Shown here piece after piece: positions 9,527 through 18,900 of a stretch of 64,000 nucleotides of DNA; the stretch's first letter is position 1, and every line of letters begins with the position of its first letter. Source of the stretch: Burkholderia sp. lig30 (GTDB lineage Bacteria > Pseudomonadota > Gammaproteobacteria > Burkholderiales > Burkholderiaceae); the NCBI RefSeq assembly GCF_000687455.2, contig NZ_JGVW01000048.1, forward strand, positions 1-64,000, read 5' to 3'. The position numbers were made by a program, and so were the translations under genes. The notes under the pieces were generated by a model. It saw only the letters and a list, made by a program, of their open reading frames with translations, had not been told where the DNA came from and did not search any database.

Positions 9527-9658
9527 TCAGTGGGAAAGCGAACAATCGCGGAGCGCACTCAGGTTGAGAGGAACTGGCAACAGCGGATTCAGATTGAAGG
9601 GCAGTCGGAACGCGGACGATCCGGCCATGATCCTGAAGGCGCTAGGCCGATGACCAGA
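9527..9658 (-). other. Open tail of a possible truncated upstream gene
   Basis: In one minus-strand frame there is no stop from 9658 to the TGA at 9527-9529, which lies five bases before the hydrolase ATG. The frame reads SGHRPSAFRIM and then MAGSSAFRLPFNLNPLL, ending SALRDCSLSH. Such tight spacing suggests the last codons of a gene once co-translated with the hydrolase. The frame is closed by a stop at 9659-9661, so the body of that gene is gone or never existed. I cannot assign a family. Confidence 0.25.
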
Positions 9659-9661
9659 TCA

Positions 9662-9991
9662 GTACAGCAAATCATTGGAACAATGTCCATGAGACAAATC
9701 CGAATGTGACAAGGCTTGTAAAAAATGTCGAAGCGAAGACGCCGCGTTGTAGCGACGGGGAGTGGGGAGATGGATGTATCGGGTGTGCGTCCCGTGCGAC
9801 ATGCCGCCGATCAAAATACCCATATCGTCTGAAGGGAAATGCATGGTCATGCTGCATGACTTCAAGCGACGCGCGAGAATCATCGGTTGTATTGCACACG
9901 TCACTGCGGTTGTTTCCGCCGTGTTGAGCGGCTTCGCGCACTGGCAAAATCCGACATTTCCCTTACCGACTACGAGACGAGGAACGATACG
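9662..9991. other. Intergenic stretch with no recognised gene
   Basis: Several short overlapping open frames occur on both strands here, none with a recognisable domain or convincing ribosome site. It forms the right-hand edge of the accessory segment and contains the upstream region of the quinone oxidoreductase gene at 9992. No inverted terminal repeats, integrase or tRNA that would mark an insertion boundary were seen. Confidence 0.4.
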
Positions 9992-10966
9992 ATGCCGAAA
10001 GCAATCCGATACGACCAGCCCGGCGGCCCGGACGTGATGAAGTGGGTCGACGTCGAGGTCGCCGAGCCGCAGGCCGGCCAGGTCCGCGTCAGGCAGCACG
10101 CGGTGGGCCTCAACTACATCGACGTGTATTTCCGCACCGGCCTCTATCCGCAGCCGCTGCCCGGCGGGCTCGGGATGGAAGCGGCGGGCGAGGTGACGGC
10201 GGTCGGCGACGACGTGACCGCATTCAAGCCGGGCGACCGCGTCGCCTACGTGTCGTCGCAGCCCGGCGCGTACGCGCAGGAGCGCGTGCTGCCCGCCGAT
10301 CGCCTCGTCAGGCTGCCCGACGCGATCGGCTACGACGAAGCGGCGTCGGTGATGCTGCAGGGCCTGACCGCGCATTACCTGCTGCGCCGCACGTATCCGG
10401 TGAAGGCCGGCGAGACGATCCTGATCCACGCGGCGGCGGGCGGGGTCGGCCTGCTCGTGTGCCAGTGGGCGAAGGCGCTCGGCGCGACGGTGATCGGCAC
10501 GGTCGGCTCCGACGAGAAGGCCGCGCTCGCGAAGGCGCACGGATGCGATCACACGATCGTCTACACCCGCGAGAACTTCACGCAGCGCGTGCGGGAGATC
10601 ACGAACGACGCGCTGGTGCCGGTCGTCTACGATTCGATCGGCAAGGACACGTACATCGGCTCGCTCGACTGTCTCGCGCCGCTCGGCTATTTCGTCAGCT
10701 TCGGCAGTGCGTCCGGGCCGCTGCCGCCGATCGACTCGAAGGAATTCTCGTCGCGCGGCTCGCTGTTCTTCACGCGGCCGACGCTGTTCTCGTACATCGC
10801 GAAGCGCGCGGACCTCGAAGCGGCCTCCGCCGAGCTGTTCGAGATGATCGTGTCGGGCAAGGTGAAGACGAGCATCAACCAGCGCTATCCGCTCGCTGAA
10901 GTCGCGCGCGCGCACGCCGATCTCGAGGCGCGCAGGACGACCGGCTCGACGATCCTCGTGCCCTGA
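9992..10966 (+). CDS. NADPH:quinone oxidoreductase, zinc-independent MDR family
   Basis: A cytoplasmic medium-chain reductase of 324 residues, the size of E. coli QorA, which reduces quinones with NADPH. The N-terminal GroES-like domain shows VRVRQHAVGLNYIDVYFRTG and PGGLGMEAAGEV. The Rossmann domain carries HAAAGGVGLLVCQWAKALG around residues 145-165. No structural zinc cysteines are present, as expected for the quinone oxidoreductase branch. The start is the ATG at 9992 with GAGGAACG upstream. It is the first core gene right of the accessory segment, and an inverted repeat after its stop looks like a terminator. The exact substrate is unproven; homology points to qorA. Confidence 0.92.
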   Translation: MPKAIRYDQPGGPDVMKWVDVEVAEPQAGQVRVRQHAVGLNYIDVYFRTGLYPQPLPGGLGMEAAGEVTAVGDDVTAFKPGDRVAYVSSQPGAYAQERVLPADRLVRLPDAIGYDEAASVMLQGLTAHYLLRRTYPVKAGETILIHAAAGGVGLLVCQWAKALGATVIGTVGSDEKAALAKAHGCDHTIVYTRENFTQRVREITNDALVPVVYDSIGKDTYIGSLDCLAPLGYFVSFGSASGPLPPIDSKEFSSRGSLFFTRPTLFSYIAKRADLEAASAELFEMIVSGKVKTSINQRYPLAEVARAHADLEARRTTGSTILVP

Positions 10967-11006
10967 CCGCGCGACGCCGGCACACGGCCGGCGCATGCGG
11001 TACCGA

Positions 11007-11034
11007 AAGGCGGCGCCACGGCGCCGCCTTGTTT
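11007..11034 (+). terminator. Rho-independent terminator after the quinone oxidoreductase
   Basis: Perfect inverted repeat AAGGCGGCGCC / GGCGCCGCCTT with a two-base loop, followed by GTTT. It ends the 9992-10966 transcript before the kdp operon. Confidence 0.75.
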
Positions 11035-11035
11035 C

Positions 11036-11056
11036 GTTTACGCGTTTTTTACGTCC
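11036..11056 (+). promoter_or_regulatory. Candidate KdpE operator upstream of the kdp operon
   Basis: The sequence TTTACGCGTTTTTTACG at 11037-11053, followed by a run of C, resembles the T-rich KdpE box I recall from the E. coli kdpFABC promoter. It lies about 85 bases before the first small ORF. A TTGACC-like -35 follows at about 11069. The similarity is by eye and memory; a KdpE binding test or alignment of Burkholderia kdp promoters would decide. Confidence 0.45.
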
Positions 11057-11137
11057 CCCCGGATACCTTTGACCCGTCCTTTACGCGCAATCCAATAACG
11101 TTCGAAACGTCCGATTTCGTAGACGGAGAACACAAAA

Positions 11138-11245
11138 ATGGATGGGGTATTCATCGGCGGTCTGGTGCTGTTCGCGGCACTGATCTTCGGATTGATCGCC
11201 GGATGCGAGAAGCTTGCGCAATACGGCCGAGGGGGGCGTTCATGA
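11138..11245 (+). CDS. Small membrane protein ahead of kdpF
   Basis: A 35-residue ORF starting at the ATG after GACGGAGAACACAAAA. It is almost entirely one hydrophobic segment ([19 protein letters not shown]) followed by a short charged tail. Its TGA overlaps the kdpF ATG (ATGA at 11242-11245), so translation should be coupled into kdpF, which is in turn coupled to kdpA. It is not KdpF itself, which follows. I know no function; its place at the head of the operon suggests a small accessory subunit or a translational leader for the K+ pump. Confidence 0.65.
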   Translation: MDGVFIGGLVLFAALIFGLIAGCEKLAQYGRGGRS

Positions 11246-11334
11246 CCTGGATGTTGTGGTTGGCAGGGGGCGCGACCGCCCTGCTGTTCGCGTATCTCGT
11301 CTATGCGCTGCTGCGCGCGGAGGACATCGAATGA
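11242..11334 (+). CDS. kdpF: K+-transporting ATPase small subunit KdpF
   Basis: A 30-residue single-span membrane peptide ([20 protein letters not shown], ending [10 protein letters not shown]). Size and position match KdpF, which stabilises the KdpABC complex in the inner membrane. The start overlaps the stop of the preceding 35-residue ORF, and the stop overlaps the kdpA start (ATGA at 11331-11334). Such chained overlaps indicate coupled translation. It was called from length, hydrophobicity and operon position, as KdpF sequences are poorly conserved. Confidence 0.88.
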   Translation: MTWMLWLAGGATALLFAYLVYALLRAEDIE

Positions 11335-13136
11335 ACGCGAACAATCTTCTGCAATCGGCGCTGTTCATCGTCGTTCTGCTGGCGGCGGCCGTGCCGGTCG
11401 CCCGCTACCTGGCGGCGGTGATGGACGGCAGCGCGCGCGTCGTGCGCGTGTTCGGGCCGCTCGAGCGCGCGCTCTACCGCGTCGCGGGCGTCGATCCGCA
11501 CAGCGAGATGGGCTGGAAGCAGTACGCGATCGCGACGGTCGCGTTCAACGCGCTGGGCGCGCTGTTCCTGTACGCGCTGCTGCGCGTGCAGGGCCTGCTG
11601 CCTGGCAATCCGCAGCAGTTCGGCGCGATGACGGTCGACGGCGCGTTCAACACGGCCGTCAGCTTCGTGACGAACACCAACTGGCAGGACTACGCGCCCG
11701 AGCAGACGGTCAGCTACCTGGCGCAGATGCTCGGCCTGACCGTGCAGAACTTCCTGTCCGCGGCGACCGGCATCGTCGTCGTGGTCGCGCTGATCCGCGG
11801 CTTCGCGCGTCATACCGCGCAGACGATCGGCAATTTCTGGGTCGACCTGACGCGCGTGACGCTGTACGTGCTGGTGCCGATGGCATCGATCATCGCCGCG
11901 CTGCTGATCAGCCAGGGCGCGATCCAGAACATGAACGCATATCAGGACGTGCCGGTGCTGCAGGCGAGTACCTATGCCGCGCCGAAGCTCGACGCGCAGG
12001 GCAACCCGGTCAAGGATGCGAAGGGCAATCCGGTGACCGTGCAGACCCCGCTCAAGACGCAGACGCTCGCGATGGGGCCGGTCGCGTCGCAGGAGGCGAT
12101 CAAGATGCTCGGCACCAACGGCGGCGGCTTCTTCAACGCGAACTCCGCGCATCCGTACGAGAATCCGACCCCGTTCGCGAACTTCCTGCAGGTCTTCTCG
12201 ATCCTGATCATTCCGGCCGCGCTCTGCCTCGTGTTCGGCCAGATGATCGGCGATCGTCGGCAGGGCATCGCCGTGCTCGCGGCGATGACCGTCGCGCTCG
12301 CGACTGCGATCGGCGTCGAGGTGAGCGCCGAGCAGGGCGGCAACCCGACGCTGGCCGCGCTGCGCGTCGACCAGGCCGCCGGCGCGCTGCAGCCGGGCGG
12401 CAACATGGAAGGCAAGGAAACGCGCTTCGGCATTGCGCAGACCGGCATCTTCACGGTCGCGACGACCGCCGCGTCGTGCGGCGCGGTCGACGCGATGCAC
12501 GATTCGCTGACGCCGATCGGCGGCCTCGTACCGATGCTGCTGATCCAGCTCGGCGAAGTGGTGTTCGGCGGGGTCGGCTCGGGCCTCTACGGGATGCTCG
12601 TGTTCGCGCTGCTCGCGGTGTTCGTCGCCGGCCTGATGATCGGCCGCACGCCGGAATACGTCGGCAAGAAGATCGAGTCGTACGAGATGAAGATGGTGTC
12701 GATCGTCGTGCTGCTCACGCCGCTCCTCGTGCTCGTCGGCACGTCGATCGCCGTGCTCGCCGATGCGGGCAAGGCCGGCATCGCGAACCCGGGGCCGCAC
12801 GGCTTCTCGGAAATCCTGTACGCGTTCAGCTCGGCCGCGAACAACAACGGCAGTGCGTTCGCCGGGCTGACGGTCGGCACGCCGTTCTACAACTGGATGA
12901 CGGCGATCGCGATGTGGTTCGGCCGTTTCGGCACGATCGTGCCGGTGCTCGCGATCGCGGGCTCGCTCGCCGCGAAAAAGCGCATCGCCGTGACGAGCGG
13001 CACGCTGCCGACGCACGGGCCGCTGTTCGTCGTGCTGCTGCTCGGCACCGTGCTGCTCGTCGGCGCGCTGACCTATGTGCCCGCGCTCGCGCTCGGCCCC
13101 GGGGTCGAACATCTGATGATGTGGCTCGGCGCCTGA
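11331..13136 (+). CDS. kdpA: K+-transporting ATPase subunit A (K+-selective channel subunit)
   Basis: The inner-membrane subunit of the high-affinity KdpFABC pump that binds and selects K+. It has 601 residues, slightly longer than the 557 of E. coli; part of the excess is a hydrophilic loop near residues 215-240 ([17 protein letters not shown]). Selectivity-filter-like regions are recognisable: [16 protein letters not shown] near residue 110 and [19 protein letters not shown] near 262. About ten membrane spans are visible. The start is the ATG at 11331 overlapping kdpF; the open frame continues upstream only as background. kdpB follows after 37 bases. Confidence 0.97.
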   Translation: MNANNLLQSALFIVVLLAAAVPVARYLAAVMDGSARVVRVFGPLERALYRVAGVDPHSEMGWKQYAIATVAFNALGALFLYALLRVQGLLPGNPQQFGAMTVDGAFNTAVSFVTNTNWQDYAPEQTVSYLAQMLGLTVQNFLSAATGIVVVVALIRGFARHTAQTIGNFWVDLTRVTLYVLVPMASIIAALLISQGAIQNMNAYQDVPVLQASTYAAPKLDAQGNPVKDAKGNPVTVQTPLKTQTLAMGPVASQEAIKMLGTNGGGFFNANSAHPYENPTPFANFLQVFSILIIPAALCLVFGQMIGDRRQGIAVLAAMTVALATAIGVEVSAEQGGNPTLAALRVDQAAGALQPGGNMEGKETRFGIAQTGIFTVATTAASCGAVDAMHDSLTPIGGLVPMLLIQLGEVVFGGVGSGLYGMLVFALLAVFVAGLMIGRTPEYVGKKIESYEMKMVSIVVLLTPLLVLVGTSIAVLADAGKAGIANPGPHGFSEILYAFSSAANNNGSAFAGLTVGTPFYNWMTAIAMWFGRFGTIVPVLAIAGSLAAKKRIAVTSGTLPTHGPLFVVLLLGTVLLVGALTYVPALALGPGVEHLMMWLGA

Positions 13137-13173
13137 CCGGCTTCCCACAAGGACAAGCATTCAAGAGATTGCG

Positions 13174-15285
13174 ATGACTCAACATTCCGCAACACGGTCC
13201 ATGTTCGATCCGGCGCTGTTGCGCCCGGCGATCGTGGATTCGTTCAAGAAACTCACGCCGCGCACGCAGTTCCGCAACCCGGTGATGTTCTGCGTGTACG
13301 TCGGCAGCATCCTGACGACGATCCTGTGGATCGCCGCGCTGGCCGGCCAGGCCGAGGCGCCCGCGGGCTTCATCCTCGCGGTCGCGCTGTGGCTGTGGTT
13401 CACCGTGCTGTTCGCGAACTTCGCGGAGGCGCTCGCCGAGGGCCGCTCGAAGGCGCAGGCGGCATCGCTGCGCAGCGCGAAGAAGGACGTGATGGCCAAG
13501 AAGCTCAACGAGCCGCACCCGAAGTCGCCGGTGCGCATCACGACCGCGACCGAGCTGCGCCGTGGGGACGTCGTGCTGGTCGAGGCGGGCGACACGATCC
13601 CCGCCGACGGCGACGTGATCGAGGGCGTCGCGTCGGTCGACGAATCGGCGATCACCGGCGAATCCGCGCCGGTGATCCGCGAGTCGGGCGGCGACTTCTC
13701 GTCGGTGACCGGCGGCACGCGCGTGCTGTCGGACTGGATCGTCGTCCAGGTGACGGCGAACCCGGGCGAGGCGTTCCTCGACCGGATGATCGCGATGGTC
13801 GAAGGCGCGAAGCGCAAGAAGACGCCGAACGAGATCGCGCTGACGATCCTGCTGGTCGCGCTGACGATCGTGATGCTGCTCGCGACCGCGACGCTGCTGC
13901 CGTTCTCGATGTTCTCGGTCGAGGCCATGAAGGCGGGCCACGTGGTGACGATCACCGCGCTCGTCGCGCTGCTCGTGTGCCTGATCCCGACGACGATCGG
14001 CGGGCTGCTGTCGGCGATCGGCGTGGCGGGCATGAGCCGGATGATGCAGGCGAACGTGATCGCGACGTCGGGCCGCGCGGTAGAAGCGGCCGGCGACGTG
14101 GATGTTCTCCTGCTCGACAAGACTGGCACGATCACGCTCGGCAACCGCCAGGCGTCGACCTTCCTGCCGGCGCCGGGCGTGACCGAGGAAGCGCTCGCGG
14201 ACGCCGCGCAGCTGTCGTCGCTCGCCGACGAGACGCCGGAAGGCCGCAGCATCGTCGTGCTCGCGAAGGAGCGCTTCAACATCCGCCAGCGCGACATGGG
14301 CGTGCTGCATCCGACCTTCCTGAGCTTCTCCGCGCAGACGCGGATGAGCGGCGTCGACCTGTCCCCCGCGGGGACTGCCTCCGGCGCGCCGAGTCGCGAG
14401 ATCCGCAAGGGTGCGGCCGACGCGATCAAGCGCTACGTCGAGTCGCACGGCGGCCGCTTCCCGGACGAGCTGCGCCGCACCGTCGACGACGTCGCGCGGC
14501 GCGGCAGCACGCCGCTCGCGGTCGCGGAGCTGCATGACGGCGTTGCGCGCGTGCTCGGCGTGATCGAGTTGAAGGACATCGTGAAGGGCGGCATCAAGGA
14601 GCGCTTCGCGGAACTGCGCAAGATGGGCATCAAGACCGTGATGGTGACCGGCGACAACCGGCTGACCGCGGCGGCGATCGCGGCGGAAGCGGGCGTCGAC
14701 GATTTCCTCGCGGAAGCGACGCCGGAAACCAAGCTCGCGACGATCCGCGAGCACCAGGCGGCGGGCCGGCTGGTCGCGATGACGGGCGACGGCACCAACG
14801 ACGCGCCGGCGCTCGCGCAGGCGGACGTGGCGGTCGCGATGAACACCGGCACGCAGGCGGCGAAGGAAGCGGGCAACATGGTCGACCTCGACTCGAACCC
14901 GACCAAGCTGATCGAGATCGTCGAGATCGGCAAGCAGATGCTGATGACGCGCGGCTCGCTGACGACCTTCTCGATCGCGAACGACATCGCGAAGTATTTC
15001 GCGATCATCCCGGCCGCGTTCGTGACGACCTATCCGCAGCTGAAGGTGCTCGACATCATGCACCTGACGTCGCCGTCGTCGGCGATCCTGTCGGCCGTGA
15101 TCTTCAACGCGCTGATCATCATCGCGCTGATCCCGCTCGCGCTGAAGGGCGTCAAGTACCGTCCGCTCGGCGCGGCATCGCTGCTGCGCCGCAACCTGCT
15201 GGTCTACGGCCTCGGCGGCGTGCTGCTGCCGTTCCCGTTCATCAAGCTGATCGACATGACGCTCGCCGCGCTCGGCTGGGCCTGA
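13174..15285 (+). CDS. kdpB: K+-transporting ATPase subunit B (P-type ATPase)
   Basis: The ATP-hydrolysing catalytic subunit of KdpFABC. It has 703 residues, against 682 in E. coli. P-type signatures are complete: the TGESAPV actuator motif (where KdpB is known to be inhibited by Ser phosphorylation), the phosphorylation motif DKTGT with Asp at about residue 315, the nucleotide-binding domain and [16 protein letters not shown] in the hinge. A glycine/alanine/proline-rich insertion ([13 protein letters not shown], about residues 392-404) sits in the nucleotide-binding domain where E. coli is shorter. Start ATG at 13174. Confidence 0.97.
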   Translation: MTQHSATRSMFDPALLRPAIVDSFKKLTPRTQFRNPVMFCVYVGSILTTILWIAALAGQAEAPAGFILAVALWLWFTVLFANFAEALAEGRSKAQAASLRSAKKDVMAKKLNEPHPKSPVRITTATELRRGDVVLVEAGDTIPADGDVIEGVASVDESAITGESAPVIRESGGDFSSVTGGTRVLSDWIVVQVTANPGEAFLDRMIAMVEGAKRKKTPNEIALTILLVALTIVMLLATATLLPFSMFSVEAMKAGHVVTITALVALLVCLIPTTIGGLLSAIGVAGMSRMMQANVIATSGRAVEAAGDVDVLLLDKTGTITLGNRQASTFLPAPGVTEEALADAAQLSSLADETPEGRSIVVLAKERFNIRQRDMGVLHPTFLSFSAQTRMSGVDLSPAGTASGAPSREIRKGAADAIKRYVESHGGRFPDELRRTVDDVARRGSTPLAVAELHDGVARVLGVIELKDIVKGGIKERFAELRKMGIKTVMVTGDNRLTAAAIAAEAGVDDFLAEATPETKLATIREHQAAGRLVAMTGDGTNDAPALAQADVAVAMNTGTQAAKEAGNMVDLDSNPTKLIEIVEIGKQMLMTRGSLTTFSIANDIAKYFAIIPAAFVTTYPQLKVLDIMHLTSPSSAILSAVIFNALIIIALIPLALKGVKYRPLGAASLLRRNLLVYGLGGVLLPFPFIKLIDMTLAALGWA

Positions 15286-15312
15286 CGCGGCGCGACCTGA
15301 AGGAGATTTGCC

Positions 15313-15894
15313 ATGAAAACGTTGATTCGTCCGCTTGTCGTGATTTTCACCGTGCTCACCGCGGTGACGGGGCTTGCGTATCCGGCCGTGATGACCCTCG
15401 TCGGCCAGACGGTGTTTCCATCGCAGGCGAACGGCAGCCTGATCGAGAAGGACGGCAAGGTGGTCGGCTCGGCACTGATCGGCCAGTCGTTCGACACGCC
15501 GAAGTATTTCTGGGGCCGCCTGTCGGCGACGTCGCCGATGCCGTACAACGCGGCCAATTCGGGCGGCTCGAACCTCGGCCCGATCAATCCGGCGCTCGCC
15601 GATCAGGTGAAGGCGCGCATCGCCGCGCTGCGCGACGCCGGCACCGACATCTCGAAGCCGGTGCCGGTCGATCTCGTGACCGCGTCCGCGAGCGGGCTCG
15701 ATCCGGAGATCAGCCCGGCGGCCGCGGCCTATCAGGTCGAGCGCGTCGCGAAGGCGCGCAACCTGCCGGCGGACACGGTCGCGCAACTGGTTGCCGCGAA
15801 CACGGCCGGGCGCCAGTTCGGCGTGCTCGGCGAGCCGCGCGTGAACGTGTTGAAGCTCAATCTCGCGCTCGACGCGGCACAGGCTGCGCACTGA
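15313..15894 (+). CDS. kdpC: K+-transporting ATPase subunit C
   Basis: The single-span subunit that assists nucleotide binding and assembly of the KdpFABC pump. The 193-residue protein has one N-terminal membrane helix (residues about 8-28) and a periplasmic domain with the family blocks [20 protein letters not shown] and [14 protein letters not shown]. The start is the ATG at 15313 with AAGGAGA upstream, 27 bases after kdpB. A strong terminator follows, so most transcripts from the kdpF promoter should end here. Confidence 0.97.
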   Translation: MKTLIRPLVVIFTVLTAVTGLAYPAVMTLVGQTVFPSQANGSLIEKDGKVVGSALIGQSFDTPKYFWGRLSATSPMPYNAANSGGSNLGPINPALADQVKARIAALRDAGTDISKPVPVDLVTASASGLDPEISPAAAAYQVERVAKARNLPADTVAQLVAANTAGRQFGVLGEPRVNVLKLNLALDAAQAAH

Positions 15895-15904
15895 GCGGTG
15901 CGTT

Positions 15905-15940
15905 GCCCCGGGCGGCGCACCGCCGGCCCGGGGCTTTTTT
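15905..15940 (+). terminator. Rho-independent terminator between kdpC and kdpD
   Basis: A nine-base GC stem (GCCCCGGGC at 15905-15913 pairing with GCCCGGGGC at 15926-15934) is followed by six T. It separates the pump genes from the sensor genes. Confidence 0.88.
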
Positions 15941-16035
15941 CCGCGAACGGCGGCGCGGGTGCGCCGTCTTTGCCTTTTGCGGCAGTTTGGATCAACAATG
16001 CTTGAAAGCCCGTGTACCGGAGACCTCCGCCTCGC

Positions 16036-18900
16036 ATGAACCGTCCCGATCCCGATCAACTCCTCGACAAGCTGCAGCGTGACGAAGAGAAGCAGCGGCG
16101 CGGCCAGCTCAAGATCTTCTTCGGCGCTTCGGCGGGTGTCGGCAAGACCTACGCGATGCTGCAGGCGGCACGCCAGCGCAAGCAGGACGGCGTCGACGTC
16201 GTGGTGGGCATCGTCGAGACGCACGGCCGCGGCGAAACCGCGGCGCTGCTCGACGGCCTCGAGGTGCTGCCGCTCGCACGGCTCGAGTACCGCGGCCGCA
16301 CGCTTGGCGAATTCGACCTCGACGCGGCGCTCGCGCGCAAGCCCGCGCTGATCCTCGTCGACGAGCTGGCCCACTCGAACGTGCAGGGCGCGCGCCACCT
16401 GAAGCGCTGGCAGGACGTCTACGAGCTGCTCGACGCCGGCATCGACGTCTACACGACCGTCAACGTCCAGCATCTGGAAAGCCTGAACGACGTGGTCGGC
16501 TCGATCACCGGCATTCGCGTGTGGGAGACCGTGCCGGACCGCGTGTTCGACGTGGCCGACGAGGTGACGCTCGTCGATCTGCCGGCGGAGGAGCTGCTCG
16601 AGCGGATGCGCGACGGCAAGGTCTATCTCGCGCAGCAGGCCGAGCGCGCGGTGCGCAACTTCTTCCGCAAGGGCAACCTGATCGCGCTGCGCGAGCTGGC
16701 GCTTCGGCGTACCGCCGACCGCGTCGACGCGCAGATGCGCGAATACCGCGCCGACCGCTCGATCCAGCGGATCTGGCAGGCGCGCGAGCGGCTGCTCGTG
16801 TGCGTCGGGCCGGGGCCGGAGGCACCGACCCTGGTGCGCGCCGCCGCGCGGCTCGCCGCGAGCCTGAAGGCCGACTGGATCGCGGTGTACGTCGAGACGC
16901 CGCGGCTGCAGCGCCTGCCGGCCGTGCGGCGCGAGCACACGCTGAACGCGCTCAAGCTGGCCGCCGAGCTCGGCGCGGAGACCGCGACGCTCGCCGGCAA
17001 CGACGCGATGGCCGCGCTGATCGGCTATGCGAAGGTGCGCAACGTGTCGAAGGTCGTCGCGGGGGGCTCGCGGAAGACCGGTTTCATGCGCTGGTTCGCG
17101 CGGCCGTTCGGCGAACGGCTCGCGGAGCGCGCGAGCGACGTGGATCTGATGCTGATCCGCGCGTCGGCGAGCGACGAGGTGCGGGCCGCGCCGCTCGACG
17201 CGCGCGCGCGCGACTGGCGCGACGCGTTCGCGCGCCTCGGCGGCCACCGGTCGCCGCCGCGCAATTACGCGTATGCGGCGGCGATCTGCGCGGCGATCAC
17301 GGTGATCGCGAGCCTCGTGCACGACCGGCTCGACCTGACCAACCTGGTGATGCTCTACCTGCTGGGCGTCGTGTTCTCCGCGATGCGGCTCGGGCGTGGC
17401 CCGGGCGTCGCGCAGTCGTTCCTGTCGGTGGCCGCGTTCGATTTCTTCTTCGTGCCGCCGCGCATGTCGTTCTCGGTGAGCGACACGCAATACCTGCTGA
17501 CGTTCTTCGGGATGCTGCTCACGTCGCTCGTGATCAGCCACCTGACGTCGAGCCTGACGCGCGAGGCGACCGTCGCGCAGCGGCGCGAACGCCGCACGGG
17601 CGCGATGTACGCGATGGCGCGCGAGCTGGCGGCGGCGCTCACGACCGAGCAGATCGTCGAGATCGGCAGCCGGCACGTGAGCGAGGTGTTCCGCGCGCGC
17701 GTCGCGATCCTGTTGCCCGACAGCGCCGACAAGGTGCAGCAGAAGATCGAGGAGCCGGACGCGGCGATCACGCTGACGGGCGCCGATCTCGACAGCGACG
17801 TCGGCCAGTGGGTATACGACCAGCAGAAGCTGGCCGGGCACGGCACCGACACGCTGCCGGCGACGCGCGCGCGCTACTTGCCGCTGAAGGCGCCGATGCG
17901 CACGCGCGGCGTGCTCGCGGTCGTCACGCACGACGCGAACGAGCTGGACGTGCCCGAGCAGCAGCGCATGCTCGACGCGTTCGCCGCGCAGATCGCGCTT
18001 GCGCTCGAGCGCGTCCACTACGTCGAGATCGCGCGCGACGCGCTGGTCAACATGGAGTCCGAACGGCTGCGCAATTCGCTGCTGTCGGCGATCTCGCACG
18101 ACCTGCGCACGCCGCTCACCGCGATCGTCGGCTTCTCGTCGATGCTCGCCAGCGCACGCGCGGCCGCGCAGGGCGGCGATGCCGCCGCGCAGCAGCGGCT
18201 TGCGGCGCGCGAGGACGAGCTTGTCGAATCGATTCACGACGAGTCGCTGCGCATGACCGGCATCGTCACCAACCTGCTCGACATGGCGCGGCTGCAGGCG
18301 GGCAGCCTGCAGCTCAAGCGCCAGTGGTCGTTGCTCGAGGAAACCGTCGGCGCGGCGCTCGCCGCCTGCCGGCGCGTGCTCGCGCGCCACCCGGCGCGGG
18401 TCGCGCTGCCGCCGGACCTGCCGCTGCTGCAGATGGACGCGGTGCTGATGGAGCACCTGTTCGCCAACCTGTTCGAGAACGCCGCGAAATACACGCCGCC
18501 GGACACGTCGATCGAGATCGGCGCGGAGCGCGTCACCGAGGACGGACTGCCGTTCGTGCGCGTGCACGTCGACGACCACGGCCCCGGCTTGCCGGCCGGC
18601 ATGGAAACGCGCATCTTCGACAAGTTCACGCGCGGCGAGAAGGAATCCGCGACGCCCGGCATTGGGCTGGGCCTCGCGATCTGCCGCGCGATCGTCGAAG
18701 CGCACGGCGGTAGAATCGGCGCGTCGAACCGCACCGGCCCCGACGGCCGCGTGACGGGCGCGCGCTTCTGGTTCACGCTGCCGGTCGAGACGCCGCCGCC
18801 CGCGCCGGGCGTGGCCGACAACGAAGCCGAGGCGCTGGCTGCGCTGCCGCCGGGCGCGCCCGTGCCGTCACCCTCCGACCCATCGCAAGCCCATGAGTGA
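16036..18900 (+). CDS. kdpD: Sensor histidine kinase KdpD
   Basis: Inner-membrane sensor of the K+/turgor-responsive two-component system controlling kdp. The 954-residue protein has the family order: the N-terminal KdpD domain with Walker A FFGASAGVGKTYAML and LVDELAHSN, a USP-like domain (about residues 250-370), four membrane spans (about 400-500), a GAF-like domain, and a kinase with SAISHDLRTPL (phosphorylated His about 688) and ATP-binding motifs LFENAAKYT and DHGPGLPAG. I chose the ATG at 16036; an in-frame GTG at 16012 is possible. Its end overlaps kdpE by eight bases. The terminator before it suggests its own promoter or low read-through. Confidence 0.96.
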   Translation: MNRPDPDQLLDKLQRDEEKQRRGQLKIFFGASAGVGKTYAMLQAARQRKQDGVDVVVGIVETHGRGETAALLDGLEVLPLARLEYRGRTLGEFDLDAALARKPALILVDELAHSNVQGARHLKRWQDVYELLDAGIDVYTTVNVQHLESLNDVVGSITGIRVWETVPDRVFDVADEVTLVDLPAEELLERMRDGKVYLAQQAERAVRNFFRKGNLIALRELALRRTADRVDAQMREYRADRSIQRIWQARERLLVCVGPGPEAPTLVRAAARLAASLKADWIAVYVETPRLQRLPAVRREHTLNALKLAAELGAETATLAGNDAMAALIGYAKVRNVSKVVAGGSRKTGFMRWFARPFGERLAERASDVDLMLIRASASDEVRAAPLDARARDWRDAFARLGGHRSPPRNYAYAAAICAAITVIASLVHDRLDLTNLVMLYLLGVVFSAMRLGRGPGVAQSFLSVAAFDFFFVPPRMSFSVSDTQYLLTFFGMLLTSLVISHLTSSLTREATVAQRRERRTGAMYAMARELAAALTTEQIVEIGSRHVSEVFRARVAILLPDSADKVQQKIEEPDAAITLTGADLDSDVGQWVYDQQKLAGHGTDTLPATRARYLPLKAPMRTRGVLAVVTHDANELDVPEQQRMLDAFAAQIALALERVHYVEIARDALVNMESERLRNSLLSAISHDLRTPLTAIVGFSSMLASARAAAQGGDAAAQQRLAAREDELVESIHDESLRMTGIVTNLLDMARLQAGSLQLKRQWSLLEETVGAALAACRRVLARHPARVALPPDLPLLQMDAVLMEHLFANLFENAAKYTPPDTSIEIGAERVTEDGLPFVRVHVDDHGPGLPAGMETRIFDKFTRGEKESATPGIGLGLAICRAIVEAHGGRIGASNRTGPDGRVTGARFWFTLPVETPPPAPGVADNEAEALAALPPGAPVPSPSDPSQAHE

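Noticed and set aside
9672-9947. Minus-strand 91-codon frame in the gap before the quinone oxidoreductase gene
   Set aside because: No domain, no clear ribosome site, and composition typical of background frames; only a short hydrophobic end.
16012-16035. GTG start for kdpD
   Set aside because: It is possible, but the extra eight residues do not resemble KdpD, and the ATG at 16036 has GGAG upstream.
12826-18705. Minus-strand open frame of 1959 codons opposite kdpA-kdpD
   Set aside because: It is antisense to well-identified genes, is Arg/Asp/Ala/His-rich without any domain, and is the expected shadow of strongly GC-biased third positions.
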